In this document: one piece after another, positions 21,317-32,000 of the stretch
How positions within the stretch are numbered: position 1 is the stretch's first letter
Layout of the letters: every line of letters starts with the position of its first letter
From: Oikopleura dioica
Taxonomy: Eukaryota; Chordata; Appendicularia; Copelata; Oikopleuridae
NCBI GenBank assembly: GCA_907165135.1
Contig: OU015566.1
Coordinates: forward strand, 14,244,157 to 14,308,156
Reading direction: 5' to 3'
DNA: 64,000 bases
The notes under the pieces: model-generated
Seen by the model: the letters and a program-made list of their open reading frames with translations, nothing else
Told to the model about the DNA's origin: nothing
Databases searched by the model: none
Made by a program: the position numbers and the translations under genes

Positions 21317-24300
21317 CTAGCAGGCACCAAAGGTATTTTCACCAGAGTAGTTCATGTATAAGAATCCGTCTTCGTTTTTGAAGAGCTGGTCCAGCTCGGC
21401 AACAGTCTGGGTCGACGAAGGCATTTGCTCGTTGACGATCAAAAGAGCGCTTTTGACTCGTCGAACTAGAATTTTAGCTTTTACTTGAACCCTCTTTAAA
21501 TTTTCCTTTTTCTAAAATTCGAGCGCGTTGTATCATTTAACGACATTGGCGCCAATGCAATAGAAACTTCCGCGCTCACGGAAAAGAGCAGTTTGGATAG
21601 AGTGGTGCACCGCGATACCATATCAAAAAATGATACCCGCGGAAAACAACTGGCGCTTTATTGTTGAAATTAACCGCGCAATCATCAGGTTAACCTAGGT
21701 GCCAACACGTAAACTCATCCCTTTTATTAATCATGGAGTTCGACACCTCTATTTGTTCCTTGGAATGAGTAGATTCCAAATCTTTAAAAAAAAATAAGGT
21801 TTGTGACGTTTTTCTCTAGAAAATTGACGAAAATCTAATTTTCGCCGGAGGATTTCGACAAGTTTGTTAAATAATCCTAGCCCGAGGGCAAAACGAATGT
21901 GCCCAATGAAAAGAGGACCCTTTTTTACCCTAGAATCCCTCAAAAAATCTTGACGACATTCTTCACGAAGATCAGAATCGACGATTGAGAATTTCTTCTT
22001 GTTGTTTTTCTTCTTGAAGAGCCGGAGGACCTCCTTCTGGAAGACCAACATGCTGCTGGAAGACCAACACAAAAAAGTTATTAATGGCCGATACTCAGAT
22101 TTGGCCAAGTTTGGTCAAATTTAGTCGGCTTTGACCGGAGGACCTCCCGGAGGACCCCTCTGGTGGAAGACAAACTCCTGGAAGACCAATACAAAAAATA
22201 TTGTAAATGACCATACATGGCCATAGGTCAAGATTCTATGGCCGAATTTGGTCGGCTTTGGCCGGAGGACCTCCCGGAGGACCTCTCTGGTGGAAGACAA
22301 ACTGCTGGAAGACCAATACAAAAGAAATATTGTAAATGACCATACGTGGCAATTGGTCAGGATTCTATGGCCAAATTTGGTCGGCTTTGGCCGGAGGACC
22401 TCCCGGAGGACCCCTCTGGTGGAAGACAAACTCCTGGAAGACAAAAAAACAGAAATGTCAAACAACAACAACAATTCGATATATGCAATACATTCAGCAA
22501 TAGAGCCAAAGAAGGCGCCATTTCCATTCATTCAATAAAGTCAGTCACGTTTCCAAACATACCCGGCCAATTTTTACCTTCAATCAGTCTGCTGGGACGC
22601 AATTTGTTTCAATCAATACAGTCAGGTAGGGGCGAAACCGACCCGAAGGGGAGGCCCGTTCGATTCATCCAATACATTCAGTAACGAATCCAAGCCGAGC
22701 CGAAGAGAGGTCAGTTCAATTTATGCAATACATACAGTCAAGCACATTAAATTCAGTCAGAGACGGGGCCAAGCCGACCGGTAGTGGAGGTCATTCAGAC
22801 ACATTCAATTCAGTCAGAGACGGGGCCAAGCCGACCCGTAGGGAGGCCATTCAAACACATTCATTCCAGTCAGGGACGGGGCCAAGCCGACCCGAAGGGG
22901 AGGCCATTTAAACACATTCATTCCAGTCAGGTTCGGGGCCAATTCATTTATTCTTTGAATTCAGCTGTGTTTGTTGAGTGCTAGAATTTTTCAACTCAAG
23001 GTTATGATCGCCGAAAGAAGTGCTTTGTTTGTTTAAGCTGACACTGTGGACTGATTCTAAGATCTGTTTTGGTGAGGCTCTTTTTCAGTCAGCACAGTCC
23101 TGCCAACCCACCCGACAAAAGTCCTGTTACAGCTTTCTAAAAAGCAGAAAAACGCTTTGAACCGCCTGGTTCAGAGCTAACCGGGTGGTTAAATTGTGTT
23201 TTATTTTCTTTCCTTTTTTTGCGGTGGATCCACTGATATCAAATTCAACGCATTCTGCCTAAAAATTTGTGAAAAACCTTGAAAATCTTTAATCATACTC
23301 AAATATCCTTACTCTTACCGGAAACGCAGGAAACAAAAATTTATACCCACACCATGGTCAGAAACGAGAGTCCATGGACGAAAATATTTGATTCCCGGAG
23401 GGCCCGCAGGGACCTCCGGGGAGGAGGCTGAGCGGCTGCGCCGCGAAGCCTCACCTTCGTATAGTTTGGAATGACGGGGGTCTTGGGGGCGAAGCCCCCG
23501 AGGATAACAGATTTCTTTGATGGGGGTGCGGGGGCGAAGCCCCCGACTTAGAATAGCTTATCAATTGCTTCTTGTAAAATTTCGAACGGTAAGTCGCCAT
23601 ATTTGGCTTTGAATCAGTAAAATTATAAACGAAACAGCGCCAAATATTGCTTAGAATAAGTTCAAAGATGTATGAAATAGCGCCAAATGTGGCCTAGAAT
23701 AAGTTCAAAGATGTATGAAATAGCGTCAAATGTGGCCTAGAATAAGTTCAAAGATGTATGAAATAGCGCCAAATGTGGCTGAGAATTAGCTTCAACTTGG
23801 ATAAAACAGCGCCAAATATAGATGAAAATCAAGACTTGAATTAGACAAATATGGGCCAATGACAGGCATCAATAAAATTCATCATGGAGTTTCTCGAGAA
23901 GGGAAGAGCTTCTAGGATGCCTAAGTCTTTATGGAGGACTCTGAGGTTATGGGAAAAGTTATTTAGAAGGATTTTGTGCTCACACTGGAGGACTTGATCG
24001 TAATTGAAGACCTTTATGGGAAAGATGTAACGCTCGTTTAGAAGGACGTTGAGGTCATGGAAGAAATTCTTTTGAAGGTCATACCGGAGGACTGAGGAGG
24101 AATGGTTGAGCTTTCTCTTGCGCTCATGAAGGAGGACTTTGAGGTCATGGAAGAACCTTACTGGAAGGACGAGGCTTTGATGTTCTTGGTTCGATCTTGT
24201 AGGACAATGTCGTGGGCTGTTCGTTTAGGTTTATCATCCAATAATTTTTGTAGAATGCTGTTCTTTCTCTTCTAGATTTGGTAATGAGTCATTGTCGTCT

Positions 24301-25235
24301 ATAAAAGTCAGGAAAATTCTGAAAATCTCTCAGTTGCTGATCAGAGAAAAGAGAGAGAGGACGAAAAAGAGAAAAAAATGCCCTTTTCCTTGAATTTTTC
24401 GCGGCTTATTGCCCAAATGACCACCGCCAAAGAGATTCCGGAAGGCTCGTTGGAGAAGATTCGGTTGGCTGAGACCCGGGAGGAGACGCTTTGGCGTGCA
24501 CGAGTGCTGACAAAGAAGAGTACTTGGAGGAAGATGGCGGAAAAGGTTCTCATTGCACCAGGTAAATACCATTCTAGAGATTAGGGGTTAAAAGGGTTTT
24601 CTAGCGTACCGTCAAGCCTTGTTTCCGGTGGTGGAGAGCGCCGGCTCTTCAAGAAGAAAAACAACAAGAAGAAATTCTCAATCGTCGATTCTGATCTTCG
24701 TGAAGAATGTCGTCAAGATTTTTTGAGGGATTCTAGGGTAAAAAAGGGTCCTCTTTTCATTGGGCACATTCGTTTTGCCCTCGGGCTAGGATTATTTAAC
24801 AAACTTGTCGAAATCCTCCGGCGAAAATTAGATTTTCGTCAATTTTCTAGAGAAAAACGTCACAAACCTTATTTTTTTTTAAAGATTTGGAATCTACTCA
24901 TTCCAAGGAACAAATAGAGGTGTCGAACTCCATGATTAATAAAAGGGATGAGTTTACGTGTTGGCACCTAGGTTAACCCACTCCGCCGAAGGGGGCTTTT
25001 ATTTGCGGTTTCCGCTCCCTCCGTTCAGGCAAAAGGAAAAGTACTGGTACCTTTGGGTCTTTGATGTTTCGTCGGATCACTGTGATGAGCTCAGAGACGC
25101 GCAAGTCCGAAGGCACCAAATATCGGAAACGATTGAGCTCTGGAACGGCGGTATTTCCAGCGCTGCGGTGAAGAACGATCGGCACTTTTTGCGGATATTT
25201 GGCGCGGATTCGCGTGGACGACATTAGTCGCTCTT
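21317..25235 (-). CDS. ATG8/LC3-family gene split by a mobile element (partial structure)
   Basis: Two minus-strand exons together cover most of an ATG8 protein. The upstream one (25235-25051) encodes RIRAKYPQKVPIVLHRS, then the ATG8 core RFRYLVPSDLRVSELITVIRR (LC3: ...FLVPDH..MSEL..IIRRR). The downstream one (21465-21317) encodes SALLIVNEQMPSSTQTVAEL, DEDGFLYM-like NEDGFLYMNYSGENTFG and stops two residues after the conserved C-terminal Gly (TFG-AC), the site cut by ATG4. Function: phosphatidylethanolamine-conjugated autophagosome protein. The space between exons (3.6 kb) is nearly all the element at 21688-24978. The exon phases do not match with ordinary GT-AG sites, and the N-terminal exon is missing. 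It may be a functional gene with a noncanonical junction, or a disrupted copy. Confidence 0.75.
22026..22450 (+). repeat. Tandem array of ~125-bp GGAGGACCTCCCGGAGGACC module
   Basis: Three to four copies of a module with the core GGAGGACCTCCCGGAGGACC, followed by GGTGGAAGACAAACT and CTGGAAGACCAATAC. The core is itself a partial palindrome (GGTCCTCCGGGAGGTCC). The same module recurs at 34720-35010 and once at 35370, outside this element, so it is shared between elements. Confidence 0.75.
22640..22940 (+). repeat. Tandem array of ~57-bp GGGGCCAAGCCGACCCG module
   Basis: Four or more units with core GGGGCCAAGCCGACCCG, followed by GGGAGGCCATTCA and ACACATTCA...CAGTCAG. Period is about 57 bp. A related unit (GGGCGAAGCCGACCCGAAGG) makes up the arrays at 35110-35740. 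Confidence 0.7.
23600..23880 (+). repeat. 43-bp tandem repeats (AAATAGCGCCAAATGTGGCC)
   Basis: About five units of 43 bp, each containing AAATAGCGCCAAATGTGGCC and ATAAGTTCAAAGATGTATG. The last units are degenerate. They lie inside the TIR element; no coding frame spans them. Confidence 0.7.
24300..24307 (+). promoter_or_regulatory. TATA box of the element-borne gene
   Basis: TATAAAAG lies 71 bp upstream of the ATG at 24378. It is followed by a purine-rich leader (GAGAAAAGAGAGAGAGGACG). Position and sequence suit a Pol II core promoter for the small gene within the element. Confidence 0.5.
24378..24726 (+). CDS. Element-borne two-exon gene of unknown function
   Basis: Exons 24378-24561 and 24605-24726 are joined by a 43-bp GTAAAT...TTCTAG intron in phase 1, giving 101 residues. 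The N-terminal part is amphipathic and charged (SRLIAQMTTAKEIPEGSLEK, then LAETREETLWRARVLTKK). The C-terminal part is basic and Ser-rich (GSSRRKTTRRNSQSS), then hydrophobic (ILIFVKNVVKIF). The last 28 codons lie inside the right terminal inverted repeat (from 24641), so the left TIR carries an antisense copy of the 3' end. An upstream TATA box and an intron of standard size suggest a real expressed gene. No family recognised; it might be a DNA-binding or accessory protein of the element. Confidence 0.5.
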
Positions 25236-26984
25236 CTGAAAGGAAAATTATGGACTGGTTGATAGGCTACGTGAAGCGGGTTAAGATGATTAACCCATAT
25301 CTGCCACGAGACACGATTAGGACCACCACCGTTAGATCTACGACGTTCATGGAACAGTCTTCCATGTAGGTGGTTGTCTAGTATTTATAGCCTCTTATTC
25401 GTTATTCGCAGAATCATAATTACAAATTGCAAATTCGAAATTTTATGAACCGTCTAATGCGCCCAGCTAACCCCAGTGTTGTCTCAAAATACATTTTTTC
25501 CTACTCCAGCATCTCTCGCATGTCTTTTTTCAGAATACCGTATTTAGAATTGATAGAATTGATCAAGTTCTAGCGGAACTAACATGTTTTTACAATAGGT
25601 GTTCTTGTTCGACAATTAATGTTAATTAAACTAATTGAAAAGCTGGAATAGTACAAATGGTAGTAAGTAAAGGGCAATTGAGTTATCATGAGTTATCATG
25701 AACAAAAGCGCGAAAATTTGATTATTTTTATAAAATATTTTATTTTTATTTCCTTCATTTTTTATCAAAAAGATCCCTCTATTTTTCATAAATTATTTAA
25801 TAAATCGAAGTTTTCTTTACCTTTGGTAAGTGAATTGAACTTGGCGAGCTCATCGGTGGATGACATCTCTGACCCGACTGAGTTGAGCCGCTGGCAGAAG
25901 CGTCCTTTTCTCCCGCTCTCGCAGACAGTGTTGTTATGCTCCTCCCGCTGTCTATGTCTGTTTTCGCTGATTTCAGCAGAAAACGGGAAAATGAGAACGA
26001 CGCTCCCAGGCCGGCTCCTTTTATTCCCACCGTGATTTTTGTGAAATCGTCACGACAATCAACGATAGAAGGCGGCTAGACTGGAGAAATATCGAATTAG
26101 CGCAAATAAACGCGAAAGAAATTAAGCCGTTTTGAAAAAGACAGGGCGTGATCACGAGACACGCGGATCGAATCATGGAAGGGGAAAAATGATGAAAGTT
26201 GTTTGGAAGTTTTTCAGTTTTTTAGTTGTTATGTCTTTTTGGAATGTTATGACATGCCATTTTTTTGAATTGGTAAAGTTTAACTTGGTCATTCGTTTTT
26301 ACCATCTTTTTGGTCAAATTTGACTTTTTGGGCTAAAATTTAAGATTTTTTAATTAACTTATTTGGTCCTTTTGACCAATTTGTTCGTCAAATATCGATA
26401 AATTTTTGTTCATAAATAAATTGACCTAATTTTGAGTCAAAAATTTTGACCAACTCAATGTTAAAAAATAGGCCAAAAAGTCATTTTATGGCTAAATTTT
26501 AAGCTTCTTTGATGAAAATATTACATTTTGATTAATGAAAAAGGTCGAATAATTTCATTTGGCATGCAGTTTTGCGAGGGTACTTCTATAGAAGAAAAAG
26601 CGAGGGAAGAGTTTATTGGAAGCCAATAATAAAATGACGGGCGGTAGTTTCGCTTTTGGGATTTTGGAAACGGGCTGAACCTCTTACTAGAAGCATGTTT
26701 GCGCAGATGCAGTTACTTAGCATTACCCCGTACGCGCATTGGGATAATGCTAAACAGGCCAACACATGGCCAAATTTTCAGATGCGGTAAAAGTTCATCA
26801 ACTCAGAGTGTCATCGTGAATGTTGTTGAGTTAGTGATGCTTTTCGAAAGAAGAAAAAAAGTTGCGAAAAATCAATCTTTGCCTTTCGAAAAAAACTGCC
26901 AAGCTGAGTCAGAATTCGCCAAAAAGTGTTAGAACGAAAGTGATTTGATAAGTTAATCCGATTTTCGCGAAGAAATTGAGAAAA
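25236..26984. other. Intergenic region between the ATG8 gene and the tetraspanin
   Basis: No supported gene. On the minus strand a TATAAATA box at about 25383-25390 lies upstream of a short open frame that may be the 5' end of the ATG8 gene, but I could not join it in phase. 26300-26480 is rich in TTTGACC/GGTCAAA words in both orientations, giving a weak imperfect palindrome. 25820-26030 is more GC-rich and open on the minus strand, without a recognisable domain. Confidence 0.3.
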
Positions 26985-28735
26985 ATGGCAGAGTCTACAT
27001 CTGCGAGCTGTATCAAATGGATACTCAACATTATGAATTTGATATTTTTCATCCTCGGCCTTGCCATGTTAGGTGTCGGCGGTTACATCTACCACCAAGT
27101 TAACAATTTCAGCGTAAGAATTCATCGAAAAAGATACCTTTTTAAATGAACTTAAGGGTACTACCTTCGATTTCCGAAATGGTGAAGTTGCGGAAATCAA
27201 AGGTAGTACCCTTAAGCTAAAACTGTATTATGAGGCATAATTTATGCCCTTAAAACTTAGCCCAGAAAAAAATATAATTAATTAATTTCTCCTCTATCGA
27301 TAATTGTTAATTGATGAAATTAATTAAGGATGTGGCATCAGACACGTTCCAAGGAATCGCAATATTTATCCTCTGTCTCGGCGCTTTCATATTTTTGCTC
27401 TCGTTCTTCGGCTATTTTGGCACACTCAAGGAAAATGTTTGCATGACAACTACCTACAGGTTAATAGAGCCATTAAAACCTAATCTACTTTCACGACAAC
27501 GTTTATTCTCAAAACACATTGCATCTTTCATCTTCAATTTTTCATCCTCAAAAGATAATTGCTAATTTAATTCTCTTCGTTCAAAAGTTAAAATTTTCAA
27601 GCGTGATTCTTTTGGTCCTTTTTCTCCTGGAGCTTTCCGCAGCGATTTACGGATTTGTGCAAAAAGATGAAGTGAGCAATTCAATCAAAACCTTCGCTTT
27701 TGATGCGATGGACAGCTGGAACGAGACTGCTATTCAAAATTCCTGGAATACCATTCAGGTAGAAAATATTCAGTAAAATCCGACAGTGCTGAAAATGTCA
27801 CGATTGTCACGAATGTCACGAAAACATGTTTCTTTTTCGTGGCATTTTCAGCGAAATTGTGACATTCGTGACTTTCGTGACATTCGTGACATTTTCAGTA
27901 CTGACCGAAAATGTCATTACTGTCAGAAATGTCACGAATTTCACAAATGTCACGAATGTCAGAAAAACATGTTTCTTTTTCGTGACATTTTCAGAAAAAT
28001 CGTGACATTCTTGACATTCGTGACATTTGTGAAATCTTCAGTGCTGACAGTAAAATCTTTAACAACTTTCCTTTTTTGTTGCGTGGAACTGAATTTTTCA
28101 AAATGCACGATTACTTTACTAGTAGCTAAGCTTAAGTTGTTGTATTTTTCGCTTTCTTCTAATACGTAGCCACTTGTAGTAGTGTTTAAATTTTTCGCAA
28201 ATTTCGCGAAACCTCGCTTTTAGAAATCTTTCGACTGCTGCGGCGTGGACCACTACAGAGATTGGTCAAACGCGACGGGCCATGGCGAGACATTCCTCAC
28301 TTGGGCCAGCGCAAACGGTACTTACTATCGTCATTTCTCCTTATTCTTCACAAAACCCAGTTCAACTTCTTCTCTTGTTTAGGCTGGGACCCGAACGGAA
28401 CGACGCTGAACACAGAGTACCCTGTTCCCGATTCTTGCTGCGTCACCGCCGCGGAGAACTGTGGTCTTTCTTACAACGTGAAAAACGCTACGGACGCCCT
28501 TAGACCTGCCGGAAGCGATCAAGGCTGTGCTGACGGCGTAAGTCTTTGCTGCTCCTCCTTGTAGACAGTTTCTAAAGCAGTAAAACTTTAGGTCGCGAAC
28601 TGGCTGATCGACCACATCGGAATGATCGCCGGCCTGGCCGCTGGAATCGCAGTTCTAGAGCTCATCGGCGTCGTTTTCGCCTGCTACCTGGTCAAGAGCG
28701 AAGGTGGCTTCTCGGCATACGGCTATTACGCCTAA
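26985..28735 (+). CDS. Tetraspanin
   Basis: Six exons: 26985-27113, 27329-27459, 27602-27758, 28224-28317, 28383-28537 and 28592-28735, with consistent phases. Four membrane helices are present: IMNLIFFILGLAMLGVGGYIY; IAIFILCLGAFIFLLSFFGYF; VILLVLFLLELSAAIYGF; IGMIAGLAAGIAVLELIGVVF. The large loop has the hallmark CCG (SFDCCGVDHY), a PDSCC motif and a final GC (SDQGCADG), so it has six loop cysteines. N-glycosylation sequons occur in the loop (NAT, NGT). It should organise membrane microdomains at the plasma membrane or endosomes. The C-terminus is short (YGYYA). Introns 1 and 3 contain hairpin repeats. Close paralogue assignment is not possible here. Confidence 0.9.
27151..27216. repeat. Short perfect-ended hairpin in tetraspanin intron 1
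   Basis: CTTAAGGGTACTACCTTCGA and its complement (ending AGGTAGTACCCTTAAG) flank a small loop. The arms are about 27 bp. Confidence 0.7.
27775..28047. repeat. Compound hairpin of TGTCACGAA units in tetraspanin intron 3
   Basis: Two successive hairpins are built from reiterated TGTCACGAA and its complement TTCGTGACA, each with a loop around AAAACATGTTTCTTTTTCGT. Outer words GACAGTGCTGAAAATGTCAC and the near complement ending TTCAGTGCTGACAG close the structure. It is similar in style to the GCGACA hairpin at 63.8 kb. Confidence 0.7.
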
Positions 28736-29023
28736 TTGCTTCAAAACAAACTCATCTTCAAATATGAAAAATGAAAATAGACAAACAACAAACTAAAATC
28801 AATTTTTCTTCCACGATTCCAAAACAGAAACATGAATTAGAGATCCTCCAAAAACAAACATTATCAAGTCACAGTCAAAAAGTCAAAAAAGTCGCAATTG
28901 CTTTTTATAGAAAAAGATTGCTACCAGTAGTCATAAAAAATGTAAAAAAATCTCACCAAAAAGTTCAATGTTTTATTTTTAATTCTGAAGAAAAATGTAT
29001 TGAATTGATTTAAAATTTTTAAA
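28736..29023. other. AT-rich spacer between convergent genes
   Basis: No gene seen. It contains TTTATTTTT (complement AATAAA) near 28971, suitable as a polyadenylation signal for the minus-strand protease gene that ends at 29024. Confidence 0.35.
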
Positions 29024-32000
29024 TTAAAGATCGAGTTGGATCTGTTTGCCAGAAATCTCGTTGGTCAACAAACGGCACTGGGCGGCGCTTCTCGTCGCTA
29101 GAACTTCCTCCACGAGCGTTTTTCTTGACCTGGAGCGGCCAAAGCCCTTCATGAGGATTTTTTCTCGCTTGACTTTGAATTTCTCCTTCGCGATCAAACC
29201 TCCAGCGAGCTTCAACACCCTACAACAGTTTTGAAAGAGCGGGAGCTACCTCTTCGACTACCTCTTTTTGCCCTGGTCCATGCTGTTGGATCTGATTTGA
29301 ACGCAAATCTGCGAGCTGGTAATCCACTGAGGCGGTTTTCCCTTCGCTGTCCCGTCCTTCTTGCCACAAATGGTTAGCACATTCTGCTTGCCTTTCGCGT
29401 TGATTTCTTTGATTTCGACGAATTCTCCATCGGCCTTGCAGTCCTTGGCAGCGTCGAGTTTGATTTCTCCAACGGCCATAACTGCGATTTCTCCCTAATT
29501 CAAGAAATAATTTATTTTTGGAAGAGGAACAAATTGATTGTTCTTCGAGGAAAGTATTTATAACTCCATACCTCGTTGCGCGCGCGCCAGCACCAGCAAC
29601 AATTCAAGTTATTTCCGTAGCTCTTTGAAAAGATCGTTCCCTCTTCGGGCATGATGCTCTCGCAGGTTCCAGACACCAGGGAGGTCGGATTTGATGGTTG
29701 AAGCTTCTTGTTCTTCTTGTTTTTCTTCTTGTCCTTTTTGGCTTGTTTCTTTCCTTTTTTGTTCTTCTTCTTTTTCTTTCGTTCGGGAATCGTTGTCGTC
29801 GTCGTCGTTGTCGTCGTTGTTGTTGTAGTTGTCGTTGTGGTAGTTGTAGTCGTTGTAGTGGTAGTTGTTGTTGTTGTGGTTGTGGTTGTGGTCGTGGTTG
29901 TGGTCGTGGTAGTTTTGGTCTTCAGTGCGACAGAATGGGTCGAGTCGAAAAGGCCACAAGTAGCAGTCCCATCAGATCGGAAATCCCAAGGTTTAACGTT
30001 CGACTTGAGTCCTGTTTTAAAAAAATTTAATTTTTGAATTTCCAAGTGGTTAATGCTCTTTGCAAGATCATCTAACCTGTAAGCTGATGGATCCACTCCT
30101 CGTAGTTGGAGACGCGCGTGTACACGCCCGGGCGGCGGAAGTAGCCACAGCCGACTCCCCAAGAGACGATGCCATAGGCGATCCAGGGTCCGTCTTCGGA
30201 TATGCGGCAGGAAAGTGGTCCTCCTGAATCGCCCTTTTCATCGAGATCAAGAACTTGATGCTTCTCAAGTGTCATTTCTAATTATCCGCGCTGCGCACTC
30301 ACCAAACCGTGAACTAAAACTGGCGCTAGAAAAAAAAACGTCGCCTTTCGAGGATTTTTTTCTTTATTATTTTTTCCGCGTCAAGGCGCGGGGGCTTCTG
30401 TTTAATCTTCTAATCTAATCAGGTGTCAAATCCAATGCTCTCTCAATGAGCGAGGCGCTAATTAAATCATGATTCTAGCGTCATAATAATTCTCATTCTC
30501 TGATCCTGACAAGCGTCCATGAATCCTTTCTCATGACCGGCGCAGACCATGTTGTGACTGTACATTTTTCTGTAGTAGAGGTTCTTGAAGTTGCCTTCCT
30601 CCCACGGGTCCGGGTTTGCGCAGAAATCATTGTTGAGGATGTTGACAGGTGCTTACACGGAGTTTAGCTTCAATTCGATTCGATTTGAGCCGAAATTATC
30701 TCTTATCAAAACTCAAAAAACAAGAAAGCCAACATGTTCGACACGGCTTTTTGATTAAAATTGTTAGACAGTAGTTATTTTCCCGTCACTTGAAGATCGC
30801 TAGAATTAATCGCGAGGAGAATCGTTGATTATCGCGCAATAATCAACGCTAGCTAACCCGTTCCTTCTTGCAAAACAGCGGGATAGTCAGAATCGGCTGA
30901 AGAATCACGGTTGGTGTTGCCCCAGCCAGAGACGACGCACTGAGTGTTATCCGGAAGACAAGTTTCTTGAGAAGGAAGACAAGCTGGTGACGTCTTATCG
31001 TCGAACTGAAGTGGAACTCGAAGGCGGACCAAGGCGATGTCGTTGTTGTAAGGAGTCGGCTATTTCTCGGTTTTGGAACTTTTGAAATTTTTCGAACAAA
31101 AATTTTCGAATTTTTCGAATTTTCGATTTTTTCGAATTTTCGAGTTTTTCGAATTTTCAAATTTTTCGAATTTTTCGAATTTTCGAATTTTCGAATTTTT
31201 CGAAGGAAAAATAAAAACGAATCCTCTTTCGCGAGTTTAATGTCGAATCTTGACTCGAGATAGCAGTTGTTTTTATCCATAACGCAATAATTAATCCTAA
31301 GTATCTTTGAAAAAAGTAAAAATCCGGGATGAGGAAAGGTCGCTTTTTTCGATAAGCTCAGCAAGAATCATACAAAAGAGGCGCTATTTAGTAATCATAC
31401 GTTGCACCTAAAAGTACGTCTCCACTTAAAAACCGAGGCTTGTGGAAGTTGGGGTGAACAGTGACATAGTTCTGTGACAGGGAAGCGATTCGCGCTCCTT
31501 TTGGCCTTTCCAGATTGTGGAGGCCGAAGATAACTGAAAGAGTAACAATTATAGAAGCGATAAAAATCAACCTTTGAAGTTGTATAAATTCTGTTCGGTC
31601 GCTGCCTGCTCTGCTCGCTCAGCTTCTTCCCTTTCAAATCCAATTGTTCGTAACTCCTCGTCGTCCAAGTCCGCTACTCGCTCTCCCGACTTTTTTAAGA
31701 CGGTCATCATCATTTTTTGACGAATTCAGAATTGTCAAAGTTTGCGCGTACACTCAAAATGTAAAAAATTATTCAACAAGAACTAGAAGGACTCGGAATA
31801 GATGATAATCGCCCTTGGAAAAGGGGCTCTTTGTATTCAAAACGACCATTTCCTTATTCAGTATGGCGAGTCCAGCCATAAGCTGACCCGAGCGGCCTTT
31901 CCATTTCTGGCCTGGGATGCAGTGCGCAGCGGTGAGAAGCCAGGTTGGGTGGATCATGATTGCGCCGCAATCCCACTCGTCGAAGGAGAGGAAGATTTGC

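Larger units (their letters stand above)
21688..24978. mobile_element. 3.3-kb element with 338-bp terminal inverted repeats
   Basis: The sequence starts GGTTAACCTAGGTGCC at 21688 and ends with its exact complement GGCACCTAGGTTAACC at 24978. The terminal inverted repeats (21688-22025 and 24641-24978) have the same length and look nearly identical throughout, implying a recent insertion or homogenisation. The interior holds three tandem arrays, two GC-rich stem-loops (GGGGGCGAAGCCCCC twice, 23480-23550) and a small intron-containing gene (24378-24726). I see no transposase, integrase or polymerase, so it is probably non-autonomous. No clear target-site duplication is visible. It sits within the gap between the two ATG8 exons. 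Confidence 0.85.

Noticed and set aside
21713-21722. ACTCATCCC, resembling the start of the Oikopleura dioica spliced leader as I remember it
   Set aside because: Only about nine bases agree and the rest diverges; a chance match within the terminal repeat is more likely than an SL RNA gene.
22248-22984. Several open frames over the tandem modules in the 3.3-kb element
   Set aside because: They exist because the repeat unit lacks stops in one frame; products are repetitive and lack supporting signals.
25797-26030. 77-codon minus-strand frame in a GC-richer patch
   Set aside because: No domain, promoter or splice partner, and composition is not distinct; kept as intergenic.
29708-30037. Plus-strand frame encoding a long poly-valine stretch, and overlapping frames on both strands at 29609-30030
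   Set aside because: They are antisense or shifted readings of the Thr tract and Lys run of the protease gene, whose frame is supported by flanking trypsin and CUB domains.
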